64,000 bases of DNA from Muribaculaceae bacterium (GTDB lineage Bacteria; Bacteroidota; Bacteroidia; Bacteroidales; Muribaculaceae): assembly GCA_029058745.1 (NCBI GenBank), contig JAIDXM010000103.1, forward strand, positions 1-64,000. The letters are read 5' to 3'. Below, one piece after another: positions 14,976 to 24,451 of the stretch; positions within the stretch are counted from its first letter, which is position 1; each line of letters starts with the position of its first letter. The notes under the pieces were generated by a model that was given only the letters and a program-made list of their open reading frames with translations, made no database searches and was not told the origin of the DNA. A program made the translations under genes and the position numbers.

Positions 14976-16457
14976 TTACTTCAGATACTCGATTATATTC
15001 TCAGTGAGTTTCTCCACATTATGCTGATATGGATTCCTTCCTGAATTCTGATTCCATTCATAAGCGGCGAAGCCGTTAGCAACGCATCTCCCATGCTGGT
15101 TATTGGGATTGAAATCCACAAGACCGGCAACACAATGGTCACGCACGTGTCCCCAGGTTGCAAGAACCAAGGAATTGGTTGTCACCTCAAAGTTCTTTAT
15201 TACGTCTGGCTGATTTCCACGTCCGTAGATATTGCAATCCCACAGGCAATTGTGATCCTCTCTCTGGCCAGGTCCAATTAAAGGAAGATTCTCATATCCA
15301 TATCCGTTGGGATCTTCAAATGTCAACCCTTTATATATGGCGTGGGTGGTGCGATCGTAGAATCCCTGATCGCTTCCGTCACGGAAATCCCATCCGAGAT
15401 AGGGATTGATTACCCACACATCATTGCCCGAACCGCCATCTCCATTGCCATAAACGGTTGGCGCCATATTGTCGGGGACAATGTTCAATGGAACCGTCAG
15501 CTGCGTGGCCATGTTTGCAAGATACAGGTTGCCTCCTTCTGCTGTATATCTGCGGAGCGCGGAAATCGTGGCTTCCCCACTGAATTCTGAAGGAAGATTC
15601 TCCCATCCGAGAGGCAAACCTACTCTGTCAATCTCTATCCAGAGCACGGAATACTCCTCGGCATTAAGATTGGGTAGTTCATTGGGAGTCACGAATTTTC
15701 CTTTCGCAGTCACCACATACCGGGTATAGAACCATTCGGCCGCCGCACGTTCATCGTCATCGGGAAGATCGGAATATGAATCAGCCGCCAGAAGGAAAGC
15801 CGCTTTCGCTTCCACTTCTTCAATCGTCACAGGCTCAGCATTGACTCCTGTAGAGGTATAATAGGTGTCATAAACCACGGCAACCCCATAACTTATGGTC
15901 TCCCCCATCGGCTGCGACTTCAATACAACTGTCGTAGGTTGACCTTCATAAAGCGTGGCGGCATCGATGTCGCCGTTGGCATACACTTTCACTCCGGTTA
16001 TATCACTCTCTGAAGGAAGTGTCCACGTAAGCGTCACATTCCGACCCTCAACTTCCGCCTTAAGGTTGCTCACGTCTTCCAGTTTCTTCTCGGGGAGAGT
16101 TGCACCTATGGTGACACCTTCTGAAACATAACGGTCGTCATACTTCAATTTAACGGTATAAAGATTTTCCACACCCATAGGAGCCCCTTCCACCGTGTAT
16201 GATATAGCCGAGGGGCCAAGCGATACCGGATTCTTGCCATCAGCGTTTCTGATAAGCATGACATCAGTGATATCTCCCGAAGGAAGTGTCCAGGAAAGAT
16301 TAACTTTCAATCCATTAACTTCGGCCTTAAGATTATTGACCTTGTCGAGGTCTGGAACCGTCTCATACCCTTTAGGTTCAAAATCGGAGCAGGACGAGAA
16401 CAATCCGGAGATTGCCATGACTGCCGTGACGAACCCTGTCTTCAATATATTTTTCAT
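14976..16457 (-). CDS. DUF4960 surface glycan-binding lipoprotein (SusE position)
   Basis: The 493-residue lipoprotein (lipobox Cys at residue 23, SGLFSSCSDF) has two tandem fibronectin III-like domains (about 38-120 and 128-210; both contain the NLKAEV and WTLPS motifs) and a C-terminal DUF4960 domain (about 225-493). It matches the layout of the levan PUL protein BT1761 and should bind fructan at the cell surface beside SusCD. The susD stop lies 28 bp upstream, so it is co-transcribed. The fructan specificity is inferred from neighbours and from memory of the BT1754-1765 locus. Confidence 0.82.
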   Translation of the reverse strand: MKNILKTGFVTAVMAISGLFSSCSDFEPKGYETVPDLDKVNNLKAEVNGLKVNLSWTLPSGDITDVMLIRNADGKNPVSLGPSAISYTVEGAPMGVENLYTVKLKYDDRYVSEGVTIGATLPEKKLEDVSNLKAEVEGRNVTLTWTLPSESDITGVKVYANGDIDAATLYEGQPTTVVLKSQPMGETISYGVAVVYDTYYTSTGVNAEPVTIEEVEAKAAFLLAADSYSDLPDDDERAAAEWFYTRYVVTAKGKFVTPNELPNLNAEEYSVLWIEIDRVGLPLGWENLPSEFSGEATISALRRYTAEGGNLYLANMATQLTVPLNIVPDNMAPTVYGNGDGGSGNDVWVINPYLGWDFRDGSDQGFYDRTTHAIYKGLTFEDPNGYGYENLPLIGPGQREDHNCLWDCNIYGRGNQPDVIKNFEVTTNSLVLATWGHVRDHCVAGLVDFNPNNQHGRCVANGFAAYEWNQNSGRNPYQHNVEKLTENIIEYLK

Positions 16458-16485
16458 GTCAGAAATTCAGTTTTTGATTTTTTGT

Positions 16486-18162
16486 TTAGTCATAAAGGTT
16501 GCCAGCATTATCTTTCTGGCTCAAAGGAACCGGGAAATACAACTCATCGGCAGACAAAGAAGCCCCCTTATAATAAGGTTGGAATCTTGACTCGAATTCA
16601 TAATACTTGTTGACAGTCTCAACAACCGTACCCCAACGCACGAGGTCAAACCATCTGTGCCCCTCCATTGCAAGTTCCACACGGCGCTCATGGCGCACTG
16701 CCATGCGTGCATAATCCTGATTCCATCCTGTCGCCGGATACTCCCCTACGGAGTATGAGGCCACCATCGGATTGCAGTCAACCGGAGTATAGGAGGGGTC
16801 AACCGAACGAGCCGCCTTCGCACGGACTGAATTAATCAAAGTTCTTGCCTCATCAAGATTCTTATTCTGTTCTATAAGGGCTTCCGCCTTCATAAGCATC
16901 ACATCGGCATAACGGATTATAATATAGTTGAGCGAGGATGCTCCCCAGGGAACGATGCCGGTAGTGACATATGGTGAATCGGGCGACGGGTAAGGCTTCT
17001 TCCCGGAATACTGTCCGTAGAGTTCGAGGTTGCGACACCACTTCTCATTGTAGTTGTAACCTCGCCACGGCATACCGATACGTCCGAGCGTGAAGTCGAG
17101 ACGCGGATCAACATTTCCGGCATAGTCCGCAGAGGTAACGTCCTCACTGTTTGAGCTTCCATCGAGAAACGGGAGCCCATTAGCGTCTGTACGGAAAGAG
17201 TTTACCAGGTCCTGCGAGGCAAGATAGAAATCATCTCCGTTTCCATAGAGGTTGCCCTCTGAATATGTGCAGTTAAGACAGTTGTTGAAATTGAACTGGT
17301 CGGGAGAATTGGCGGAAGAGAACTGCACTGCCATCACAGACTCATATTGATTATTTAGTTCAGGCTTGGAAATATCCAGGAAATTAGGATAAAGCTGATA
17401 TTTACCGCTTTCTATCACATATCCGGCATATTTCTCAGCCTCTGCCCAATCTGATGAGAAAAGGTCAACCCTTGCAAGAATGGCAGCAGCCACATATCTG
17501 TTGAACCGACCTATCTCCTCCTGGGTTTCAGGCAGATTGTTGTAAGCCTCACGCAGATCGTCCTTGATAAATCCGAGAATCTGTTCGCGTGTATATTCGC
17601 TTGCGCTCACCTGAGATGGGTCGCTGACGGTCTCATCGAAATAAGGGAATTTCTGAAACAGTCTGTACATGTCGAAATAATAGTAGGCACGCAGTGTCTT
17701 CATCTCAGATATAAACGACTGTTTGGTCTTCTCGTCGAGGGCTCCAGCCGAAAGAATGCTCTTGATAGCAGTGTTGCAACGTGCGATAGAGAAATAGTTG
17801 TTGCGCCACTTGAAGTCTATCACAGCGTTGTCGCTCTGCACATTTCCAATCTCAAGCTGATGCATATACCCCTCCATAGTGACACCATCACCGCCCTTCA
17901 GGGCATCATCGGAACGGACATCGATAACCCAGTTGTTGATAGGGCCGGCAAACGACTCATTGTTTCCGAAATAGTGGCAAAGCAACGTTGCGTAGGCCGG
18001 AGTCATCATGTCGAGAGCCTCATCCTCACCAATCTGTTCGGATGTAAATACACCCTGAGGCCTTGTGTCGAGCATATCGTCGCACGATACAGCCACTGTG
18101 GCGAGCGATGACAGCGCTGCCAGTAAAGCAGTGTTTCTTATATATGATTTTATACTTTTCAT
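16486..18162 (-). CDS. SusD-like nutrient-binding lipoprotein of the fructan locus
   Basis: I place the start at 18162: MKSIKSYIRNTALLAALSSL begins a lipoprotein signal with Cys27 (TVAVSCDDMLDTRPQG). A longer frame upstream would overlap the susC end and lacks a signal peptide. The 558-residue product has the SusD helical core (FISEMKTLRAYYYFDMYRLF, RFNRYVAAAILARVDLFSSD) and the C-terminal RHERRVELAMEGHRWFDLVR motif. It caps the SusC transporter and delivers oligosaccharides. It lies 13 bp after susC. Confidence 0.93.
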   Translation of the reverse strand: MKSIKSYIRNTALLAALSSLATVAVSCDDMLDTRPQGVFTSEQIGEDEALDMMTPAYATLLCHYFGNNESFAGPINNWVIDVRSDDALKGGDGVTMEGYMHQLEIGNVQSDNAVIDFKWRNNYFSIARCNTAIKSILSAGALDEKTKQSFISEMKTLRAYYYFDMYRLFQKFPYFDETVSDPSQVSASEYTREQILGFIKDDLREAYNNLPETQEEIGRFNRYVAAAILARVDLFSSDWAEAEKYAGYVIESGKYQLYPNFLDISKPELNNQYESVMAVQFSSANSPDQFNFNNCLNCTYSEGNLYGNGDDFYLASQDLVNSFRTDANGLPFLDGSSNSEDVTSADYAGNVDPRLDFTLGRIGMPWRGYNYNEKWCRNLELYGQYSGKKPYPSPDSPYVTTGIVPWGASSLNYIIIRYADVMLMKAEALIEQNKNLDEARTLINSVRAKAARSVDPSYTPVDCNPMVASYSVGEYPATGWNQDYARMAVRHERRVELAMEGHRWFDLVRWGTVVETVNKYYEFESRFQPYYKGASLSADELYFPVPLSQKDNAGNLYD

Positions 18163-18175
18163 TTTTTCTTTGGGA

Positions 18176-21100
18176 TTAGAAATTGATGTTGACACCGAAA
18201 GTGAATGTGCGTGGACGCGGATAAGCTCCGTTGTCGATGATTGAGCCATATTCCCCAGGAAGAATCTCTGGATCAAGACCTTTGTAGTTGGTCAAAGTGA
18301 ACACATTCTCAACTTGGCCAAAGAGATCCACGCCATGGCTTCCGATTACCCTTGTAATACTTTCGGGAAGTGAGTATGAGAGTTTAAGGTATTTCATCTT
18401 TAGATAAGATCCGTTCTCAACATAATATGATGAGAAACGTGCCTCATTGTTGTCATCGCTCAGAGATATCGCCGGAATCTCGCTACCGGTGTTCTCCGGT
18501 GTCCATGCATTGAGTATATCCTTAGCCCTGTTGGTGGCGAGGATTCCATAACTCATGGAATAAAGCTGACGTTTCATATGGTTGATGATATCCTGCCCGA
18601 AGTCTCCGGAGAAAAACATATCCAAAGTGAATGCCTTATATCTGAAAGCGAGATTCAAACCGAGAGACAAGTCAGGATTGGGATTGCCGATGATGCAACG
18701 GTCATTGTCATCGATGGTTCCATTGCCGTCAAGATCGCGATACATGAGACGTCCGGGGGCAGCCCCTTGCTGGAATGCATGGTTAGCCACTTCAGTCTCG
18801 TTTTGGAAAATCCCGTCGCATACATATCCATAATATACACCCATTGACTCTCCGGGAATAAGACGCACGTCTCCGCCGATGAATTTCTGACGAGAATTAA
18901 GAGTCACGAGTTTGTTGCGGTATTGGGAAAGATTAAGTGAGCCGTTCCAGGAGAAATCTCCATAAGATGGGCTACTGTAGGCCACCGACACTTCCCATCC
19001 TGTGTTTTTCATGTCGCCCGTATTGAGCCATATTGCCGCATTCTCACCTGCCACGTCAAGCGCGGGTGGGATTGTGAGCATGTTTTTGGTTTTCTTGACA
19101 TACCAGTCGGCAGTGACGTTGATAGCCCCGTTAAGGAACTGCAAGTCAACACCAATATTGTTCTGATATGTGGTCTCCCATGTCAGGTCAGGGTTTCCGG
19201 AGGCTGCCAGAGTAATTCCTGGACGTGTCTGTGAATTAGTGCCTGTTATGTCATATGCACCATTTCCAGTATTGTAGATATAAGTGGAATAAGAAGGATA
19301 GAGAGGTGGGATGTTTGCATTTCCGTTCTGACCCCAGGAATAACGAATCTTCAAATCCGATAGCACCTCATTCTGTGGGAAGAAAGCCTCCCGCGATGGA
19401 CGCCAGGCAAACGAGAATGCCGGGAACACTCCCGCACGATGCCCTTTAGCGAAACGGGAGTTCTCGTCCCGCCGTATGGTGAAAGAGGCAAGATAACGGT
19501 CATCAAAATTATAGTCAATCTTACCGAAAAGAGAGAATACCGCCCATTGTGTCTTTCCGCCACCGTTATTGCGGTTGCCTGAGCCTGAGCCAATCTGCAT
19601 GAAATCAGAATCTTCAAACATATAATCCTCTCGAGAGGCTGAAAGGTCGCGGAAAGTGTAGCTAATCGCCTCTGTCCCTATAAGAGCGGTCAAGTGATGC
19701 CTGTCGGCAAAAGTCCTCCTGTAATTGGCAGTGTTAGTCCAGGTCCAGGTGTCGCCCTGTCCATATACCGAACTCATCGAATTGACATCGCCGGGATTTA
19801 TACGTCGGCCAAGAGTATTGTTGAAATACTGGCTGTGTTCAATACCTATGTTCGATTTCAGTACAAGCCCTTCCACGGGACGCACCTCAAGATAGGCGTT
19901 TCCGAGTATTCTCCAGTTTGAAAGGTCGTTGTCCTCTGCATTCCTGATAATCTGAACCGGATTGGCAAGGTCTGACCCGATAAGCCCCTGAGGACGCATC
20001 CAGTCGCCGTCAACGCCCGTTACCGGCAACGCGGGAAGCTGACTCATCGCAGTAAATGGAATTCCCCTGTCACCGGCCACGTCAACACCACGGTTTTTCC
20101 AATGGGCAAGGACAAGATTCTCTCCTACGGATATATACTTGTTGAAGTCGTAGCGGCTGTTGATTCTTCCTGAGAAGCGGCGATAGAAAGAAGACACTAT
20201 ATTTCCAGACTGGTTGATATAGTTCAACGAAAGCATAGCAGAACCTTTCTCTGTATTGTTTGAGACAGAAGCAGTAAGGTTGTTGGTCCATGCAGTCCGG
20301 TACACCTCGTCCTGCCAGTCGGTGTCGGCTGTAGGGAAATTGGTATTGCCAGCCACATACGGCAGCAGCTCCGGAGTCGTTCCTGTTCCATAAAGCTGTG
20401 GGAAGGCCGGTGTGATATTCGCGTTGCGTGCCGCTGTCCAATAAGCCTGTCCCCATTCCTGGGCATTCATCATCTCATATCTTTTCGCTATCGTCTGCGC
20501 GGATATGGCATAGTTAAGATTGATTGAAATCCTGTCGCCCTTTCCTTGCTTTGTGGTAATGACAACCACACCGTTTGCCGCACGTGAGCCATATATAGAT
20601 GCTGACGCGGCATCCTTTAGAACCTGCATTGACTCGATATCTCCAGGATTGATGCAGTTGATATTGTCGGTGGGAACACCGTCAATTATATAAAGGGGAT
20701 CGTTGCTGGAGTTTGCGGTTGACATACCTCGCACTCTTATTGAACCGGTTCCTCCGGGAGCAGCGTCTGGCACTACGTTAACCCCAGGAAGTTTCCCTGC
20801 CATTGAGTTCATTATATTCCCCGAATTCTCACTCAACGGTTCTTTCATGTTCATCACAGAGACAGCTCCCGTGAGGTCAGCCTTGCGGACTGTCTGGTAA
20901 CCCACCACTACGAGCTCGTCAAGAAGTCCGGCATCCTCGTCCATGGCAATTGTCATTTCAGGGAGAGCCTTTACCTCAAGAGTCTGATAACCCACATAGG
21001 AAACCTTAAGGATAGAACCCTCTGGCACTTTAAGTATGAATTTACCATCAATATCGGTGGCGGTTCCTTTTTTGGTCACCTCACATTGAACCGTAACCCC

Positions 21101-21217
21101 AATAAGGGGTTCATTGTCAACACGCGAGACAACCGTTCCCTGCACAGTGATTTCACGTGCATACGCGGAGGCCACTATCACAAGTAGCATAAACGCGGTC
21201 AGGATTGCTTTTTTCAT
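18176..21217 (-). CDS. SusC-like TonB-linked outer membrane transporter, fructan locus
   Basis: The 1013-residue protein has a signal peptide (MKKAILTAFMLLVIVASAYA), a carboxypeptidase-regulatory-like domain (about 22-95), the SusC signature LLDELVVVGYQTVRKADLTG, a plug with GSIRVRGMST and YIIDGVPTDNINCINPGDIE, and a large barrel ending TFGVNINF. It would import fructo-oligosaccharides with the adjacent SusD, powered by TonB. A -7 element lies 32 bp before the ATG without a matching -33 element, as expected of a promoter that needs the hybrid sensor as activator. Confidence 0.95.
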   Translation of the reverse strand: MKKAILTAFMLLVIVASAYAREITVQGTVVSRVDNEPLIGVTVQCEVTKKGTATDIDGKFILKVPEGSILKVSYVGYQTLEVKALPEMTIAMDEDAGLLDELVVVGYQTVRKADLTGAVSVMNMKEPLSENSGNIMNSMAGKLPGVNVVPDAAPGGTGSIRVRGMSTANSSNDPLYIIDGVPTDNINCINPGDIESMQVLKDAASASIYGSRAANGVVVITTKQGKGDRISINLNYAISAQTIAKRYEMMNAQEWGQAYWTAARNANITPAFPQLYGTGTTPELLPYVAGNTNFPTADTDWQDEVYRTAWTNNLTASVSNNTEKGSAMLSLNYINQSGNIVSSFYRRFSGRINSRYDFNKYISVGENLVLAHWKNRGVDVAGDRGIPFTAMSQLPALPVTGVDGDWMRPQGLIGSDLANPVQIIRNAEDNDLSNWRILGNAYLEVRPVEGLVLKSNIGIEHSQYFNNTLGRRINPGDVNSMSSVYGQGDTWTWTNTANYRRTFADRHHLTALIGTEAISYTFRDLSASREDYMFEDSDFMQIGSGSGNRNNGGGKTQWAVFSLFGKIDYNFDDRYLASFTIRRDENSRFAKGHRAGVFPAFSFAWRPSREAFFPQNEVLSDLKIRYSWGQNGNANIPPLYPSYSTYIYNTGNGAYDITGTNSQTRPGITLAASGNPDLTWETTYQNNIGVDLQFLNGAINVTADWYVKKTKNMLTIPPALDVAGENAAIWLNTGDMKNTGWEVSVAYSSPSYGDFSWNGSLNLSQYRNKLVTLNSRQKFIGGDVRLIPGESMGVYYGYVCDGIFQNETEVANHAFQQGAAPGRLMYRDLDGNGTIDDNDRCIIGNPNPDLSLGLNLAFRYKAFTLDMFFSGDFGQDIINHMKRQLYSMSYGILATNRAKDILNAWTPENTGSEIPAISLSDDNNEARFSSYYVENGSYLKMKYLKLSYSLPESITRVIGSHGVDLFGQVENVFTLTNYKGLDPEILPGEYGSIIDNGAYPRPRTFTFGVNINF

Positions 21218-21248
21218 GTTGTGTTAGTATTGGTTAATATTTCTGCCG

Positions 21249-21256
21249 CAAAGTTA
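21249..21256 (-). promoter_or_regulatory. -7 element of the fructan susC operon
   Basis: On the minus strand this reads TAACTTTG, 32 bp before the susC start. No TTTG is found 19-21 bp further upstream. A TTGTGACTGTTA at 21289-21300 resembles the TTGCACTGTTA motif of the sensor/GH32 intergenic region, with one extra base, and may be a weak regulator site. Confidence 0.6.
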
Positions 21257-21417
21257 ACAACTCCACTAATACCAGCATATAACGCATGTTGTGACTGTTA
21301 TAAAAAATCGTGGAATGCATGATTTGTCATACATTCCACAACATATATAATATCACATGTGCTTTTTCTTATCTATTTCGCATTAGTCCTACAAGAGCCG
21401 CCTGAGCGCACCTCATG

Positions 21418-24168
21418 TCAACTCCCCCGTCCTCCAAGCCGTGTACGTGTCTCCGTAGGAGTCTCTCCATAAGCCTCACGATAGCATTTCGTGAAATAGG
21501 CGGGAGTGGAGAATCCGGCGTCATATGCGATCTCGCTTATATTCTTTTCAGTCGAGGTTATGAGATTCCGGGCATGCTTCAACCGGAGACTGCGCATAAG
21601 CTCCACCGGAGAATAATTCGTGATAGCCTTGATTTTTCTATAGAACTGAGTCCGCTCGAGCCCCATCTTTGACGCTATACTGTCAACACTAACATCTACA
21701 TTGCCTATATCCGATGTGAAAATATCAAGGAAACGGCGGTAAAACTCATTGTCAATATCAACCGCACCTACGGAGTCGGACAACTGTTTATCCAATGGCT
21801 TCCTTGGCTCTTCTTCCGACATACGTCCTGTCCAAAGTTCTTTTATCCTTTTACGGTTGGATATTAGGCTGGCACACCTCGACAGAAGCACCTTTGTGCT
21901 GAATGGCTTCGAAAGATACCCGTCGGCTCCGCTTTCATATCCCTGCACTCTCTGCTCATCCATTGAGCAGGACGTGAGCATCAACACAGGGATATGGGAT
22001 GTAACCATCTCCTCCTTAAGCCTACGGCAACATTCCAAACCATCCATAACAGGCATCATCACATCGCATATAATCAGGTCGGGCACATATTTCACCGCCT
22101 TCTTTATACCATCGGCCCCGTTCAAGGCTGTCATTACATTATAGCTGTCCCTAAGAAGTTCACATGCCAATTTCTGTATGTCAATATTATCATCAACTAC
22201 AAGCACAAGGGGCTTATCGGAGTCAAGAACATTTTTACTCTCTATTTCACCGAGTTCAGCAAGCACATCAGTTGAGTTGTATTGTTTCTCAACCTCCTGT
22301 GGTGTGTCGGACACATGCCTTATAGGAAGCTCAACGGTAAACACAGACCCTTTGCCAAGCTTACTGTCCACCGTAATGCGGCCACCATGCATCTCCACAA
22401 AGGCTTTTGTTAGGGAAAGACCTATTCCCGACCCCTTGGGATGCACCTGGTCAACCTGGAAGAACCGGTCGAATATGTTTCCCAAATCTCGTTCACTTAT
22501 ACCCTCGCCTGTATCAGACACACTGAATACGAGACAGCCCCGCTCTATGCCGTATCCAACGGTTATCGAACCATTGGATGGCGTATATTTGAAAGCATTT
22601 GACACAAGATTGAAAAACACCCTCTCCATTTTCTCAGCATCGAGAGCAAGAACAATACCCTTTTCCTCAGGTTCATGTAGTGACAATCTTATGTCATGTT
22701 CTTTGGCTATCTCATAAAACGACTCCATCCACTCCTCGACCGCCTTGCCGAAGTCCATCTCTACGAGACGCAACGTGAGTTTGTCATTCTCATATTTACG
22801 GAAATCAAGTATCTGATTGATGAGTCTCTGCAGAATCCGCACATTCTTGTCGGCAATCCTCACGAGTGTACGCTGTTGCGGTGTCAGGTTCTCGGAAGCG
22901 GCAAGTTGAGAAACCGGCACGGATATCAATGTCAATGGCGTACGTAAATCATGGGAGACATTCGTGAAAAACACAAGCTTCGATTGTGTGGCCTCCTGCA
23001 ACTTCTTATTGAGAGTCTCCTGTTTATCGCGTTCCTCTTCAAGCATACGGTTTTGCTCTACAAGTGCTGACTGATGCCGCTTGTGTTGCCAGAACGCCCT
23101 CAGTACAAGAAAACAGACACACAACAAAAGCACTATAATGACAATGCTTGCATAAAACAGCGATGTCTGCGATGAATGCCGTGCCCAGTAGTCGTCGATA
23201 CGAGCCTTCAACAAGCGCATTTTCCCGGTCTCATCCTTGAGGGTTTCATTCTGGAGAAGCAGAATATCGGCATTGCTCGAATCGACTGCCGACGACACAG
23301 GAAGTATCTTTTCCTTATCGTATGGCTCCCCCCTGAGAATTGCGAGAGCCGTCCGTATCAGACGGTGTCCCTCTGTAGGATAAAGGAAGGTTGCGTCAAT
23401 AACACTGTCGGCTACCGCCTGGATTCCAATATTCGGAGCCGCGTCGATACCGATTATCCGTATTCCATCACGCCCCAAACTGTCAGCCACTTCCGAGGCT
23501 CCGATTGCCATACGGTCGTTATGGGCGAATATCAAATCCACATCATTATAAATACGCAACAATGAGTCAACCACAGGAACAGCGTCTTCCTTGTTCCAAT
23601 TAGCCTCCTCACTCGCAAGAAGTTTTCCCCCTCCGGCTATAAATTCCTCCGCAAACCCTTTATGCCGGTCTTCCGCCGGAGTGGAACCCCGCAGGCCGTA
23701 TATCTCAATCGCCTTCATGCCGCTCCCCCCAAGGTGTAGCGCATAATGAGCCGCCGACCGCCCCAACCCTTCGTCATCAACGCCAATACGGGCAGTATAA
23801 GTATCTCCTATTATATTACGATCGAAGATTATCACCGGCATCCCCTTTTCATATACATCCTTTATGGCCGGAGTGAGTTCTGCCGCCTCATTGGGCGACA
23901 CAATCACGATATCGAATCCGTTATCCACGAAATATCTGATATCCTCTACCTGCCGTGCATTATCGTCATTTGCTGAACGGATTTCCACCTTGACATCCTC
24001 ATGAAACATCGCCTCCCGCTCAATCTCATCGTTCATCTTGCTTCGCCAGTCATCCTGACTGCATTGCGACACCCCTATCTTATACACACGGTCCTCCTTG
24101 CAACCGACCATCACAAGAAAAGCAAGCAACAGGATTGTGATAGTCGATCCATCTTTAATTGTCCTCAT
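21418..24168 (-). CDS. Hybrid two-component sensor with periplasmic sugar-binding domain (BT1754-like)
   Basis: The 916-residue protein starts with a hydrophobic leader and Cys23 (LLAFLVMVGCKED), then a type I periplasmic-binding-protein domain (about 29-300, LacI/ribose-binding type), one transmembrane helix (about 337-357), a histidine kinase (His406 in NVSHDLRTPL, then N, G1 and G2 boxes ending GSGIGLSLTKAFVEMHGG), a receiver (Asp702 in ICDVMMP) and an AraC-type DNA-binding domain (last 110 residues). This architecture is that of BT1754, which binds fructose directly. It should activate both arms of the locus. It lies between susC, which it precedes on the same strand, and the divergent GH32 operon. 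Confidence 0.93.
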   Translation of the reverse strand: MRTIKDGSTITILLLAFLVMVGCKEDRVYKIGVSQCSQDDWRSKMNDEIEREAMFHEDVKVEIRSANDDNARQVEDIRYFVDNGFDIVIVSPNEAAELTPAIKDVYEKGMPVIIFDRNIIGDTYTARIGVDDEGLGRSAAHYALHLGGSGMKAIEIYGLRGSTPAEDRHKGFAEEFIAGGGKLLASEEANWNKEDAVPVVDSLLRIYNDVDLIFAHNDRMAIGASEVADSLGRDGIRIIGIDAAPNIGIQAVADSVIDATFLYPTEGHRLIRTALAILRGEPYDKEKILPVSSAVDSSNADILLLQNETLKDETGKMRLLKARIDDYWARHSSQTSLFYASIVIIVLLLCVCFLVLRAFWQHKRHQSALVEQNRMLEEERDKQETLNKKLQEATQSKLVFFTNVSHDLRTPLTLISVPVSQLAASENLTPQQRTLVRIADKNVRILQRLINQILDFRKYENDKLTLRLVEMDFGKAVEEWMESFYEIAKEHDIRLSLHEPEEKGIVLALDAEKMERVFFNLVSNAFKYTPSNGSITVGYGIERGCLVFSVSDTGEGISERDLGNIFDRFFQVDQVHPKGSGIGLSLTKAFVEMHGGRITVDSKLGKGSVFTVELPIRHVSDTPQEVEKQYNSTDVLAELGEIESKNVLDSDKPLVLVVDDNIDIQKLACELLRDSYNVMTALNGADGIKKAVKYVPDLIICDVMMPVMDGLECCRRLKEEMVTSHIPVLMLTSCSMDEQRVQGYESGADGYLSKPFSTKVLLSRCASLISNRKRIKELWTGRMSEEEPRKPLDKQLSDSVGAVDIDNEFYRRFLDIFTSDIGNVDVSVDSIASKMGLERTQFYRKIKAITNYSPVELMRSLRLKHARNLITSTEKNISEIAYDAGFSTPAYFTKCYREAYGETPTETRTRLGGRGS

Positions 24169-24195
24169 TTTTCAAGTATTAGTTGAATTTCTTTG

Positions 24196-24203
24196 CAAAG
24201 TTA
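24196..24203 (-). promoter_or_regulatory. -7 element of the hybrid sensor gene
   Basis: The minus strand reads TAACTTTG, 27 bp before the sensor start. It is divergent from the GH32 promoter, 107 bp away. Confidence 0.6.
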
Positions 24204-24220
24204 ATCACATCTACATGAAA

Positions 24221-24323
24221 AACAGTGCAATTTCTATAAAAAATAATGAGATGCAACAAATATAATAGCTTTTGCACTGTTATTTATAACCGTTTTTTCT
24301 TTATTGTTGTAGCTTTGCACTGT
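24221..24323. promoter_or_regulatory. Three-copy TTGCACTGT motif, candidate operator of the fructan sensor
   Basis: AACAGTGCAA (24221-24230) and TTGCACTGTT (24272-24281) are perfect inverted copies, and a third copy TTGCACTGT (24315-24323) follows in the direct orientation, overlapping the -7 element of the GH32 operon. AraC-domain hybrid sensors bind repeated half-sites near their promoters, so this is the best candidate for the binding site of the adjacent regulator. The motif is seen directly; its role is inferred. Confidence 0.55.
24310..24317 (+). promoter_or_regulatory. -7 element of the GH32-permease-kinase operon
   Basis: TAGCTTTG fits TAnnTTTG. It gives a leader of about 130 bases before the ATG at 24452. 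No TTTG lies at the normal -33 distance, again fitting activator-dependent transcription. Confidence 0.55.
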
Positions 24324-24451
24324 CAAGACCTGATATGCACATCGGCGTTCAGATTGTCAGGACAGGTTATAAAATCCTTTCAGGTAAAAAAGATTGTTTC
24401 AAGGTTCTTTCCATGATTTTAACCTTCATTGAACTAATGACGACATATAAT

